Shown here piece after piece: positions 1 through 7,247 of a DNA stretch of 64,000 nt (the first letter of the stretch is position 1; every line of letters begins with the position of its first letter). The DNA comes from BRH-c54 sp965284565. GTDB taxonomy: Bacteria > Bacteroidota > Bacteroidia > Flavobacteriales_E > Vicingaceae. Made by a program: the position numbers and the translations under genes. The stretch covers positions 2,914,001 through 2,978,000 of the forward strand of contig OZ260100.1 in NCBI GenBank assembly GCA_965284565.1, in the 5' to 3' direction. A model generated the notes under the pieces. The model ran no database searches. It worked only from the letters and a program-made list of their open reading frames with translations, and was not told the origin of the DNA.

Positions 1-106
1 TGCTAAAGGAGTAGTAAAAAGAACTATTAAATCTGTTGGTTTTCAATTAGAAACACTACCCGGTCCACCTGGAAAGAGAGAAATGATAAGAGCAAAAAAA
101 TGTTAA
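1..106 (+). CDS. C-terminal end of MnmD-like tRNA methyltransferase (partial)
   Basis: Open reading frame running in from the left edge and ending at TAA. The visible 34 residues end in a segment containing GFQLETLPGPPGKREMIRA. This resembles the C terminus of the MnmC/MnmD family, the SAM-dependent methyltransferases that complete mnm5s2U34 in tRNA; a conserved LPGPPGKREM segment is typical of that end. The catalytic domain lies outside the window, so the call rests on this tail only. The next gene follows about 80 bases later on the same strand. Confidence 0.6.
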   Translation, partial: AKGVVKRTIKSVGFQLETLPGPPGKREMIRAKKC

Positions 107-187
107 AGCAATCAGCTAGCAAACACTTCTTTTATAAATAGTATTTTTTGATTTTTACATTTTTTTGGTATCTTAGCCACCCATTAA

Positions 188-1228
188 ATGAAAAAGACAA
201 CTTCTCATAAAATTTTATTGAATGTATTTTTACTGTTGCTAACAGTTAATTTGCATGCTTATACTCATATAGAAGAAGGAGATAAAAAAGAAGAGCGTAC
301 AAAAAAGGATACTGTTTCTGCATTGGTAGTTTCTTCTACTAGTCCTATATATCCTTCTATTTCTGAACTTTCTGGAAATCAAATTATTCAATTAATAGAC
401 TCTTTATTAGAATTAGACCAAATTCCTAATGGTATTTTAAAAGAACTTAACGAATATGCTGAAAACAGGTTGTTAGAACATGATTATTATAATTCTCTTA
501 CTTATTTTTATGATGACTCTCCCCTACCAGCAAACTCTGTTTATCAAAAATGGGATACCAAAAATATTTTCCCTTATGATGAAGCCATTTGCAAAAATGA
601 TACTACTACCCTTATCACTCTAACTGATTCTATCAACTTTTGTAATTATCATCCACCATTAATTGATCCTGTAATTACTTCTAATTTTGGTTGGAGAGAT
701 GGAAGAACACATAGCGGAATAGATTTAGATTTGGAGGTTTGGGATCCTGTTTATGCTACTTTTGATGGAATGGTACGAGTTGCTCTTTATCACCCTGGTT
801 ATGGAAGAGTTGTAATTGTTAGACATTATAACGGCTTAGAAACTTTATATGCTCACTTACATAGATTTAAAGTTAAAGCTGGAGACATTGTTCATGCTGG
901 TCAAGTATTAGGTTTAGGTGGTAGTTCTGGAAGATCATCAGGAAGCCATTTACATTTTGAAGTGCGTTATAAAGGAAAAGCCATAAACCCTAAAGCTTTA
1001 ATTGACTTTAAAAATAACAACATTATTAGTTGTTCTGCGGAATTAATTAAACAAAAGTATGATTATATAGCTCTTCCTACTGGAGTGGAATATCACACCA
1101 TTGAAAGAGGTGATTACATGTATAAAATTGCTGATAGATACGGCTTATCTGTAAATGATCTTTGCGAAATGAATGGTATTAAAAGAAACAAATTGTTAAT
1201 AGTTGGTAGAAAATTACGCATTAAGTAA
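188..1228 (+). CDS. M23-family metallopeptidase with C-terminal LysM domain
   Basis: Predicted exported peptidoglycan endopeptidase. Residues 1-24 form a signal peptide (KK, hydrophobic stretch, ending LHA). The LytM/M23 domain covers about residues 155-270. It has the zinc ligands H175 and D179 (HSGIDLD) and H256 of the HLHFE motif, with H223/H225 (YAHLH) as the further active-site histidines. A LysM repeat fills about residues 300-346 and should hold the enzyme on the cell wall. The roughly 130 residues between signal peptide and catalytic domain match nothing I recognise. All metal ligands are present, so it is probably an active hydrolase and not an EnvC/NlpD-type activator. Its last 15 bases overlap the end of the converging glycosyltransferase gene. 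Confidence 0.88.
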   Translation: MKKTTSHKILLNVFLLLLTVNLHAYTHIEEGDKKEERTKKDTVSALVVSSTSPIYPSISELSGNQIIQLIDSLLELDQIPNGILKELNEYAENRLLEHDYYNSLTYFYDDSPLPANSVYQKWDTKNIFPYDEAICKNDTTTLITLTDSINFCNYHPPLIDPVITSNFGWRDGRTHSGIDLDLEVWDPVYATFDGMVRVALYHPGYGRVVIVRHYNGLETLYAHLHRFKVKAGDIVHAGQVLGLGGSSGRSSGSHLHFEVRYKGKAINPKALIDFKNNNIISCSAELIKQKYDYIALPTGVEYHTIERGDYMYKIADRYGLSVNDLCEMNGIKRNKLLIVGRKLRIK

Positions 1229-2341
1229 AGACAACAAAGTTTTCGTCATATTGCTCCACGCATATTTTTGTTTTTCAATTGCTACTCCTTTTATAAATTC
1301 CACTTCTTTATTATTAGTATAAAAATCTACTATGGCATTAGCGACACTTGCTGCATTTGGTTCAACCACATAACCCACCACATTGTTGGGAATCATTTCT
1401 TTTAACCCGCCAACATCTGTAACCAACATGGGTTTATTAAAATGATACGCAATTTGCGTTACTCCACTTTGTGTTGCTGTTTTATAAGGTTGCACAACTA
1501 TATCAGCCGCACAAAAATAGTTTCCTACTTCATTATCGGGAATAAATTTATCTACCAATATTACACTGTCTTGCAGTTGATGTTGCTGAATTAATGTTTC
1601 ATAAGGCAATTTATCATCATAAAACTCTCCTGCAACAATTAATTTCACTTTAGATTTATCTATTCTTTTATCTGCAAAAGCGGTTATAAGTGTATCTAAA
1701 CCTTTATATTGCCTTATTAAACCAAAAAATAATAAGTATTGAAAATTATTAGATAATCCCAATTCATTTTGAGCTGTTACTTTATCTTTTATTGCTCCAA
1801 AGTTATCGTACAATGGGTGTGGTGTTAGCTTAGCAGGAGTTGTTGGTGTAAAGGTTTTTAAATCATCCATCACTTGTTGAGACATTACTACAAAACCATC
1901 TACTTTAGTAGTAAAGTATTTTGTTAACGCACCATCCCCTACTCTTTTTTCGTGAGGGATAATATTGTGAGTAATGGCTAAAACTTTAGTGTGACTATTT
2001 TTTTTAATCTGTTTAGCTATTGTTCCAAAACAGGGAGCAAAAAACGGCATCCAATAGTTAAAAATTACAACATCTGGTTTGGATTTTCTAATTTGCTTAC
2101 CCACTTTTAACCAGTTTAGAGGAGCTGTAGAGTTGATTTTTCTATTAATTTTTAAGTTCTCAGGGATTTTAGTTTCTGAAAATTGTGTTTTACCAGGAAA
2201 AAAAATATTGGGATATTGAGTGGTAAAAGTGATGATTTCAACTTCGTGACTTTCTGATTGAAACTGTTGAGCCAATCTTTCTGAAAACAAAGCTATACCA
2301 CCTCTAAATGGATGTGCTGGGCCTATAATAACAATGTTCAT
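1214..2341 (-). CDS. Glycosyltransferase, GT4/GT-B family
   Basis: GT-B fold glycosyltransferase of 375 residues, the usual size for the family. The N terminus carries the glycine-rich loop PAHPFRGGIALFSERLA. The C-terminal domain has the sugar-nucleotide site region around VTDVGGLKEMIP. There is no signal peptide, so it is cytoplasmic or membrane-peripheral, probably adding a sugar to a lipid-linked or surface glycan precursor; the substrate cannot be read from sequence. It lies 6 bases downstream of a GT2 polyprenyl-type glycosyltransferase on the same strand, so the two are likely cotranscribed. It converges on the M23 peptidase gene with a 15-base overlap. Confidence 0.88.
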   Translation of the reverse strand: MNIVIIGPAHPFRGGIALFSERLAQQFQSESHEVEIITFTTQYPNIFFPGKTQFSETKIPENLKINRKINSTAPLNWLKVGKQIRKSKPDVVIFNYWMPFFAPCFGTIAKQIKKNSHTKVLAITHNIIPHEKRVGDGALTKYFTTKVDGFVVMSQQVMDDLKTFTPTTPAKLTPHPLYDNFGAIKDKVTAQNELGLSNNFQYLLFFGLIRQYKGLDTLITAFADKRIDKSKVKLIVAGEFYDDKLPYETLIQQHQLQDSVILVDKFIPDNEVGNYFCAADIVVQPYKTATQSGVTQIAYHFNKPMLVTDVGGLKEMIPNNVVGYVVEPNAASVANAIVDFYTNNKEVEFIKGVAIEKQKYAWSNMTKTLLSLLNA

Positions 2342-2347
2342 AGACGA

Positions 2348-3301
2348 TTAAATTTCTTTTTCTATTTGGTATTTATTTCTGTGTACAGAAGATCTGGAAA
2401 TCAATTCTCCTAAAAAACCTGAGATAAACAATAAAGAACCTATTATCATTGCTACTAGTGCTAAATAAAACTCAGCTCTATCTGCTAATAATCTTGCACT
2501 TGTGTCAATAAAAAGTTTATTTATTCCTAACCAAAGTGAAATTAAAAATCCGATTAAAAACATAAAAGTTCCTAATGTGCCAAATAAGTGCATGGGTCTT
2601 TTACTGAACTTAGCCATAAAAGTAATGGACAATAAATCTAAAAAACCATTAATAAATCTTTCTATACCGAATTTTGTAGTTCCGTACTTTCTTTCTCTAT
2701 GTTGAACAGCTTTTTCTGTGATTTTTTCAAAACCTGCCCACTTAGCTATAACGGGAATATAACGATGCATTTCGCCATACACCTCTATGTTTTTTATTAC
2801 CTCTTTTTTGTATGCTTTTAGTCCGCAATTAAAATCATGTAGGTTTTTAATGCCCGACATACGTCTGGTTGCAGCATTAAATAATTTGGTAGGAATAGTC
2901 TTGGTTATGGGATCGTAGCGCTTTTTCTTCCATCCAGAAACTAAATCATAGCCATCTTCTACTATCATTTTGTATAAATCAGGCAATTCATCAGGACTAT
3001 CTTGTAAATCAGCATCCATAGTAAAAACTACATCGCCTTCGGCAGCAGCAAACCCAACATTTAATCCAGCAGATTTACCGTAATTTCTTCTAAATTTAAT
3101 GGCTTTAATCCTACTGTTTTTAGCTTTTAACTCTTCAATAACCTTCCAAGAGTTGTCTCTACTACCATCATCAACAAAAATAATTTCATAAGAATAATGG
3201 TGATGAGACAATACATTATGTATCCACTCAGCTAATTCTGGTAAAGATTCTTCCTCATTAAAAAGAGGAATGACAACCGATATATTTAATGCTTCGTTCA
3301 T
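2348..3301 (-). CDS. Glycosyltransferase family 2, polyprenyl-phosphate type (DPM1/GtrB-like)
   Basis: GT-A glycosyltransferase of 317 residues. The N-terminal catalytic domain begins ISVVIPLFNEEESLPEL, with VDDGS and the metal-binding DADLQD motif. QHRERKYGTTKFG follows and is typical of the DPM1/GtrB/ArnC group. Two transmembrane helices close the protein (about residues 233-256 and 276-300). Family members transfer a sugar from a nucleotide donor to undecaprenyl or dolichyl phosphate at the inner face of the membrane. It is first gene of a two-gene unit with the downstream GT4 enzyme. The start ATG is well placed for the family. Confidence 0.88.
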   Translation of the reverse strand: MNEALNISVVIPLFNEEESLPELAEWIHNVLSHHHYSYEIIFVDDGSRDNSWKVIEELKAKNSRIKAIKFRRNYGKSAGLNVGFAAAEGDVVFTMDADLQDSPDELPDLYKMIVEDGYDLVSGWKKKRYDPITKTIPTKLFNAATRRMSGIKNLHDFNCGLKAYKKEVIKNIEVYGEMHRYIPVIAKWAGFEKITEKAVQHRERKYGTTKFGIERFINGFLDLLSITFMAKFSKRPMHLFGTLGTFMFLIGFLISLWLGINKLFIDTSARLLADRAEFYLALVAMIIGSLLFISGFLGELISRSSVHRNKYQIEKEI

Positions 3302-3372
3302 GACTATTTCGTAAACTTCAAAACTAATTAAATTTTTTCTTGAATTAATCGGTATGTTTTAAAAGATATTTC

Positions 3373-3380
3373 TACTTTTG
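3373..3380 (+). promoter_or_regulatory. Bacteroidota -7 box of the SRP RNA gene
   Basis: TACTTTTG matches the Bacteroidota consensus TAnnTTTG exactly and sits 2-3 bases before the first paired base of the SRP RNA, as expected for the -7 element. No convincing TTTG box is seen at the usual upstream spacing. Confidence 0.55.
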
Positions 3381-3382
3381 CG

Positions 3383-3482
3383 GTGGGCAAGTCTTATACG
3401 ACCAGCTCCTGCTGAACTTCCCCAGGCTGGGAACAGAGCAAGGATAGGTGGTTGAGCGGTGCGATGTAAGTAGCTTGCCCAC
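3383..3482 (+). ncRNA. ffs: Signal recognition particle RNA, small bacterial (4.5S) type
   Basis: About 100-nt RNA closed by a perfect 9-bp stem, GTGGGCAAG against CTTGCCCAC. The apical part has the Ffh-binding elements GAAC..CCCCAGG, a GGGAA tetraloop region and AGCAAGG. It is followed by a T-run beginning one base after the stem. The RNA would pair with Ffh to target nascent membrane and secreted proteins. It lies between two minus-strand genes and is read on the plus strand. The T-run that ends it adjoins the stop codon of the folate cyclo-ligase gene. Confidence 0.9.
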
Positions 3483-3489
3483 TTTTTTT
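3474..3489 (+). terminator. Terminator formed by the closing stem of SRP RNA
   Basis: The 3' strand of the SRP RNA closing helix is followed directly by seven T residues. The mature RNA stem therefore probably doubles as an intrinsic terminator. The stop codon of the convergent gene begins at the next base. Confidence 0.6.
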
Positions 3490-4056
3490 CTATAAAAACC
3501 CATCATTTATTAGTATTTCATCTAACTGTACATCATGTGCTTCCGTTGGTACTTTTTCTACTTCCTGAAATGAATAGAAAATACCTATTTTCTTTGCTTC
3601 TTGATGGTTAACAATGAAATTATCGTAATAACCACCTCCATAACCTAATCGGTAATTGTTTTTATCGAAAGCCAGCCCTGGCACAATAATTAAGTCAAAA
3701 GCATCATTGTAAACCTTGCCTTCAGCAGGATGAGTGGTACCGAAAACTCCTTTCTCTACTTTGGTTAAGTCGGTTAAGACTAAGTTTTCCAGTTTTCTTT
3801 TGGGTAGCGTTTTGGGAACAACCACTGTAATATTTTTTTCTAAAAGCGATTGTAGTAAAGGAGAAATATCTATTTCTTTTCCCATGGGTAAATAAGCATG
3901 TATTTTTTGGTAGCCATTATCAAGGATAATATTTTCTAGTTGCTCACAAATCCATTGGTCGTACTTATTTTTAAGCTCCGTATTGGTCTTTACTCTTTTA
4001 ACCAACATTTCTTGTCGTAATGCTTTTTTTTGTGCTATAATGTCACTGTTGTCCAT
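3490..4056 (-). CDS. 5-formyltetrahydrofolate cyclo-ligase
   Basis: Converts 5-formyl-THF to 5,10-methenyl-THF using ATP, returning a storage folate to one-carbon metabolism. The signature YRLGYGGGYYDNF is near the C terminus, preceded by LIIVPGLAFD. The N-terminal basic segment (QKKALRQEMLVKR) is typical of the family. Two ATG codons compete. I chose the one starting MDNSD, one base after the stop of the upstream acyl-CoA synthetase gene; an ATG nine bases earlier would overlap that gene. The spacing suggests cotranscription with the synthetase. Confidence 0.9.
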   Translation of the reverse strand: MDNSDIIAQKKALRQEMLVKRVKTNTELKNKYDQWICEQLENIILDNGYQKIHAYLPMGKEIDISPLLQSLLEKNITVVVPKTLPKRKLENLVLTDLTKVEKGVFGTTHPAEGKVYNDAFDLIIVPGLAFDKNNYRLGYGGGYYDNFIVNHQEAKKIGIFYSFQEVEKVPTEAHDVQLDEILINDGFL

Positions 4057-4057
4057 A

Positions 4058-5824
4058 CTAAACATAAATTTTTTGGTACAAGTGATTGTATTTAGCCAAA
4101 ATATTTTTACGCTTCAATTTTAATGTAGGTGTTAGTTCGCCAGCATCAATAGAAAGTGGTTCACTAAGTAATTCAAATCGTTTAATTTTTTCGTAGTTAG
4201 AGAAATTTTCATTTAACTCTTCTACTTCTCTTTCAAAACGCTTAATAACTTGCTCGTTGGTAATCATCTCTTCATTAGTTGTTGCCTTTATATTTTTTCT
4301 ACCACACCATTCTGTAAGGAAAGCAAAATCAGGCTGAATAAGAGCTGAAGCAAACTTCTCTCCTTCTCCAATTACAATGATTTGCTCAATAAATCTCGAT
4401 TCTTTAAACTTGTTCTCCATTACTTGAGGGGCTATATATTTCCCTCCTGAAGTTTTAAATATTTCTTTTTTTCTATCGGTTATTCTTAAATATTTTCCGT
4501 CAACTAATTCTCCAATGTCTCCTGTATGAAAATACCCTTCACTATCAAAAACTTCTTTGCTTACCTCTGGTAAATTATAGTAGCCCATCATAATGCTTGG
4601 TCCTTTTACTATAATTTCACCATCTTCGGCAATTTTAACATCTAAATTATCTAAAGGTTTCCCTACTGTTCCTATTTTAGTTCCTTCTTTTAACAAAGAA
4701 TTTACTGCTATAACAGGAGAAGTCTCTGTAAGTCCGTAACCTTCTAAAATAGGAATTTGAGCAGCTGTAAATACTCTCGCTAAACGAGCTTGCAATGCTG
4801 CTCCACCCGAAACGATTGCCACCACATTTCCACCCAATGCTTCTCTCCATTTACTAAAAATTAATTTATTGGCAATTTTTAGTCGGAAGTTATACCACCA
4901 ACCTTTATCTTCCATGGGGTCAAATTCCAATCCTAGCTCTAATGCCCAGAAAAACAAGGCTTTTTTAATGCCCGATAAATCTGAACCTTTGGCTACAATT
5001 TTATCATACACTTTTTCTAGCAGACGTGGAACTGTGGCAAACAAATGTGGTTTTACTTCTTTTAAATTATCGGCTATGGTTTCTAACGATTCTGCGTAAT
5101 AAATTGAAATTCCTTTGTATATAAACAAATAATCTATCATTCGCTCAAAAACATGACAAAGAGGAAGAAAACTCAATATTCTAAAGTCTTTTCCTATGGG
5201 TAATCTTTCTTCGGAAGCCAATACATTTGCTACCAAATTTTGATGTGAAAGCATTACTCCTTTTGGTTTTCCAGTTGTTCCGGAAGTATAAATTAAGGTA
5301 GCTAACTCTTCTTGTTTAATGGCATCTTTTAATGCTTTAATGGAAGACTCATCTCCATCTTTTCCTAGTGCTAAAATTTCTTTGTAATTACTCTTCCCAG
5401 CAATTTCATCATAGGTATAAACATGTTTTAATTCAGGAACACTACTTTTAATGTTTTCAATAGATGTAAGTAATTCTTGGGAGGATACAAAAACAGCTTT
5501 TGCTCCACAATCGTTAAGAATATAAGTATAGTCTTCTTCTGTAATATTTGGGTAAATAGGCACGTTTACCACACCTATTTGCTGTGCTGCTAAATCGGTT
5601 AAATGCCACTCAGTTCTGTTATTAGAAATAATGGCAATTCTGTCGCCTTTGTTAATTCCTAATTGCAACAAGCCTAAACTAAAATGTTTACTTTTTTCTA
5701 CAAATGCCTCTATAGAAAGCGGTTGCCATTTGCCGTTTTCTTTTTGAGTGAAAGCATCTGTTCTTGGCATGTGTTGTAACTGGAAGTAATAAAAATCACT
5801 AATTGTTTTAACCTGATTTATCAT
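4058..5824 (-). CDS. Long-chain fatty acid-CoA ligase (AMP-dependent synthetase)
   Basis: 588-residue adenylating enzyme activating fatty acids to acyl-CoA through an acyl-AMP intermediate. The P-loop-like motif YTSGTTGKPKGV is at residues 179-190. Downstream are the A5 region (GYGLTETSP), the A7 aspartate region (YFHTGDIGE) and the hinge/A10 region (TDRKKEIFKTSGGKYI) that carries the conserved lysine. Its length and motif order fit the long-chain (FadD/ACSL-like) group common in Bacteroidota. It has no signal peptide and probably acts at the inner membrane face. It is followed by the folate cyclo-ligase gene. Confidence 0.9.
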   Translation of the reverse strand: MINQVKTISDFYYFQLQHMPRTDAFTQKENGKWQPLSIEAFVEKSKHFSLGLLQLGINKGDRIAIISNNRTEWHLTDLAAQQIGVVNVPIYPNITEEDYTYILNDCGAKAVFVSSQELLTSIENIKSSVPELKHVYTYDEIAGKSNYKEILALGKDGDESSIKALKDAIKQEELATLIYTSGTTGKPKGVMLSHQNLVANVLASEERLPIGKDFRILSFLPLCHVFERMIDYLFIYKGISIYYAESLETIADNLKEVKPHLFATVPRLLEKVYDKIVAKGSDLSGIKKALFFWALELGLEFDPMEDKGWWYNFRLKIANKLIFSKWREALGGNVVAIVSGGAALQARLARVFTAAQIPILEGYGLTETSPVIAVNSLLKEGTKIGTVGKPLDNLDVKIAEDGEIIVKGPSIMMGYYNLPEVSKEVFDSEGYFHTGDIGELVDGKYLRITDRKKEIFKTSGGKYIAPQVMENKFKESRFIEQIIVIGEGEKFASALIQPDFAFLTEWCGRKNIKATTNEEMITNEQVIKRFEREVEELNENFSNYEKIKRFELLSEPLSIDAGELTPTLKLKRKNILAKYNHLYQKIYV

Positions 5825-5864
5825 GTTTTCAAAGTTTTAGAAATTGAAGTGTGTAAAGATAAGC

Positions 5865-5901
5865 TAATTAAGTTTTAAAATCAATAGCTCTTAAATCAAT
5901 T
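5865..5901 (+). repeat. 37-bp direct repeat, left copy
   Basis: Matches a segment 1.3 kb downstream at 33 of 37 positions, in the same orientation. The two copies bracket the pair of small lipoprotein genes. They may record insertion or duplication of that pair between the acyl-CoA synthetase and the RND exporter. Confidence 0.6.
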
Positions 5902-5950
5902 GAATATAATTGTGTTATCAAGGGTAAACATAATAACTTATAAAAAAATG

Positions 5951-5958
5951 TATATTTG
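5951..5958 (+). promoter_or_regulatory. Promoter -7 box of the lipoprotein pair
   Basis: TATATTTG is an exact TAnnTTTG box ending 20 bases before the ATG. It lies inside a 17-nt run (TAAAAAAATGTATATTT) also found upstream of two accessory genes at about 13.5 kb and 18.2 kb. No clear -33 TTG is seen. Confidence 0.5.
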
Positions 5959-5978
5959 TTAGAGTAAAACTAAATACA

Positions 5979-6590
5979 ATGCTGAAAATAATTAAATGTT
6001 TATTTGTTATTATGATGTTACAAGTGTTCGTTTCTTGTGACACATATTCTACCGAAGATTTAATATCTGAAGGACTTAAAATTAAAAATGAAGATTTTAG
6101 CAATTTTAATAAACTTATAGAAATTGTGGATAGCTTAAATCCTAGCCCTTGTATTGTTTGCCAAATTAGCACATCTAGATCTACTTCTTATTTTTCGTTT
6201 ATTTCGTTAAAATACAATGATGATACAAGTTTTGTAATAGAAGATGAAATGTTTGAATACGATGAGCACCTCGAAAAGCGAGTTCGAGATAATATGCCAT
6301 ATGAAAACTGTTCAGATTTTAGGTTTATGAAAAAATTATACGTTACGTTTCCTCTAGATTTTCATCGTGACAAACGTTATAACTATGCATCTCTTATTTA
6401 TTGTATGGATAAGGATAAGCTATTAAAACTTTTACCTAAACTTGTTGCTTATGATAATAAGACAATTAAGAATTTAATAGATGATTCGGAACACTGGATT
6501 TATTTCTATGATGATAAATGGGCAGTTTCAACTAGTTCTCTCGTATATAAAACTTCAAAAGAAGATTGTAATCAAATTATGTTAAAATGA
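5979..6590 (+). CDS. Lipoprotein of unknown function
   Basis: I do not recognise this 203-residue protein. It has a lipoprotein signal peptide ending in LQVFVSC, with lipidation expected at Cys20. The following residue is Asp, which in other phyla can affect sorting. The remainder is charged and soluble-looking, with a CIVC motif near residue 57 and further cysteines that could form disulfides. It overlaps the next gene by ATGA, so the two are translationally coupled. Both lie between 37-bp direct repeats. Probably a periplasmic or outer-membrane-anchored protein. Confidence 0.7.
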   Translation: MLKIIKCLFVIMMLQVFVSCDTYSTEDLISEGLKIKNEDFSNFNKLIEIVDSLNPSPCIVCQISTSRSTSYFSFISLKYNDDTSFVIEDEMFEYDEHLEKRVRDNMPYENCSDFRFMKKLYVTFPLDFHRDKRYNYASLIYCMDKDKLLKLLPKLVAYDNKTIKNLIDDSEHWIYFYDDKWAVSTSSLVYKTSKEDCNQIMLK

Positions 6591-7135
6591 AAAAAAGTAT
6601 CATTATCATTATTTCTATTATTACTCTTTCTTCATGTAGCATGAAAAAACAAACAGTTGCAAGATGTAATGACACCTATGATTCTGAATTATTAAATAAA
6701 ATACATTGTGGAAAATTTGAAATAGTAAATGCATCTATTTTAAATAATGCCCTATTAGAAGATACACTGGTGCTAAAAAAATCTAAATCTGTTAAATTGA
6801 CAAATTTTAATCAATCTAAATTAATAATTCATTTTCAACATAATTTTAATTCGATAAAAATTACTGAGTATCATTTAGACTCCATTGTTGAAAATAAAGA
6901 AGGTATTAGCTATATTTATAAAAATAAATCATTTTCAGGTTTATTCAGTATAGATGAAGTTGTGCCAAGTATTAACATAAATAGTCTTTATTTTTATAAC
7001 TCCGATAATGAGGTGGTTATTTCAGAAAAAATAAACATTCCAAATTCTACTTCTGACACTCTAATGTATAATCTTTATTGGGTAAACAATTTAAAAAAAG
7101 AGGATGGGATTATGATGGTTAAACAAAAACACTAA
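6587..7135 (+). CDS. Small lipoprotein of unknown function
   Basis: 182 residues with a short signal peptide (MKKSIIIIISIITLSSC) and lipidation expected at Cys17. The mature part is rich in Asn, Lys and Ser, with predicted beta strands and no motif I recognise. Its start codon overlaps the stop of the preceding lipoprotein gene (ATGA), so the two products probably work together. The second direct repeat begins about 40 bases after its stop. Confidence 0.68.
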   Translation: MKKSIIIIISIITLSSCSMKKQTVARCNDTYDSELLNKIHCGKFEIVNASILNNALLEDTLVLKKSKSVKLTNFNQSKLIIHFQHNFNSIKITEYHLDSIVENKEGISYIYKNKSFSGLFSIDEVVPSININSLYFYNSDNEVVISEKINIPNSTSDTLMYNLYWVNNLKKEDGIMMVKQKH

Positions 7136-7173
7136 TTAGCTAATTTAGAGACTCAACGGTACTCACCCTTCAC

Positions 7174-7210
7174 TAATTAAATTCTAAAATCAGTAGCTCT
7201 CAAATCAATT
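7174..7210 (+). repeat. 37-bp direct repeat, right copy
   Basis: Same-orientation partner of the repeat upstream of the lipoprotein pair; 33 of 37 positions agree and all four differences are transitions. It lies just before the RND exporter gene. Confidence 0.6.
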
Positions 7211-7247
7211 AAGTAATTTAGCGGTTCCTACTAAAAGATTATTTATT

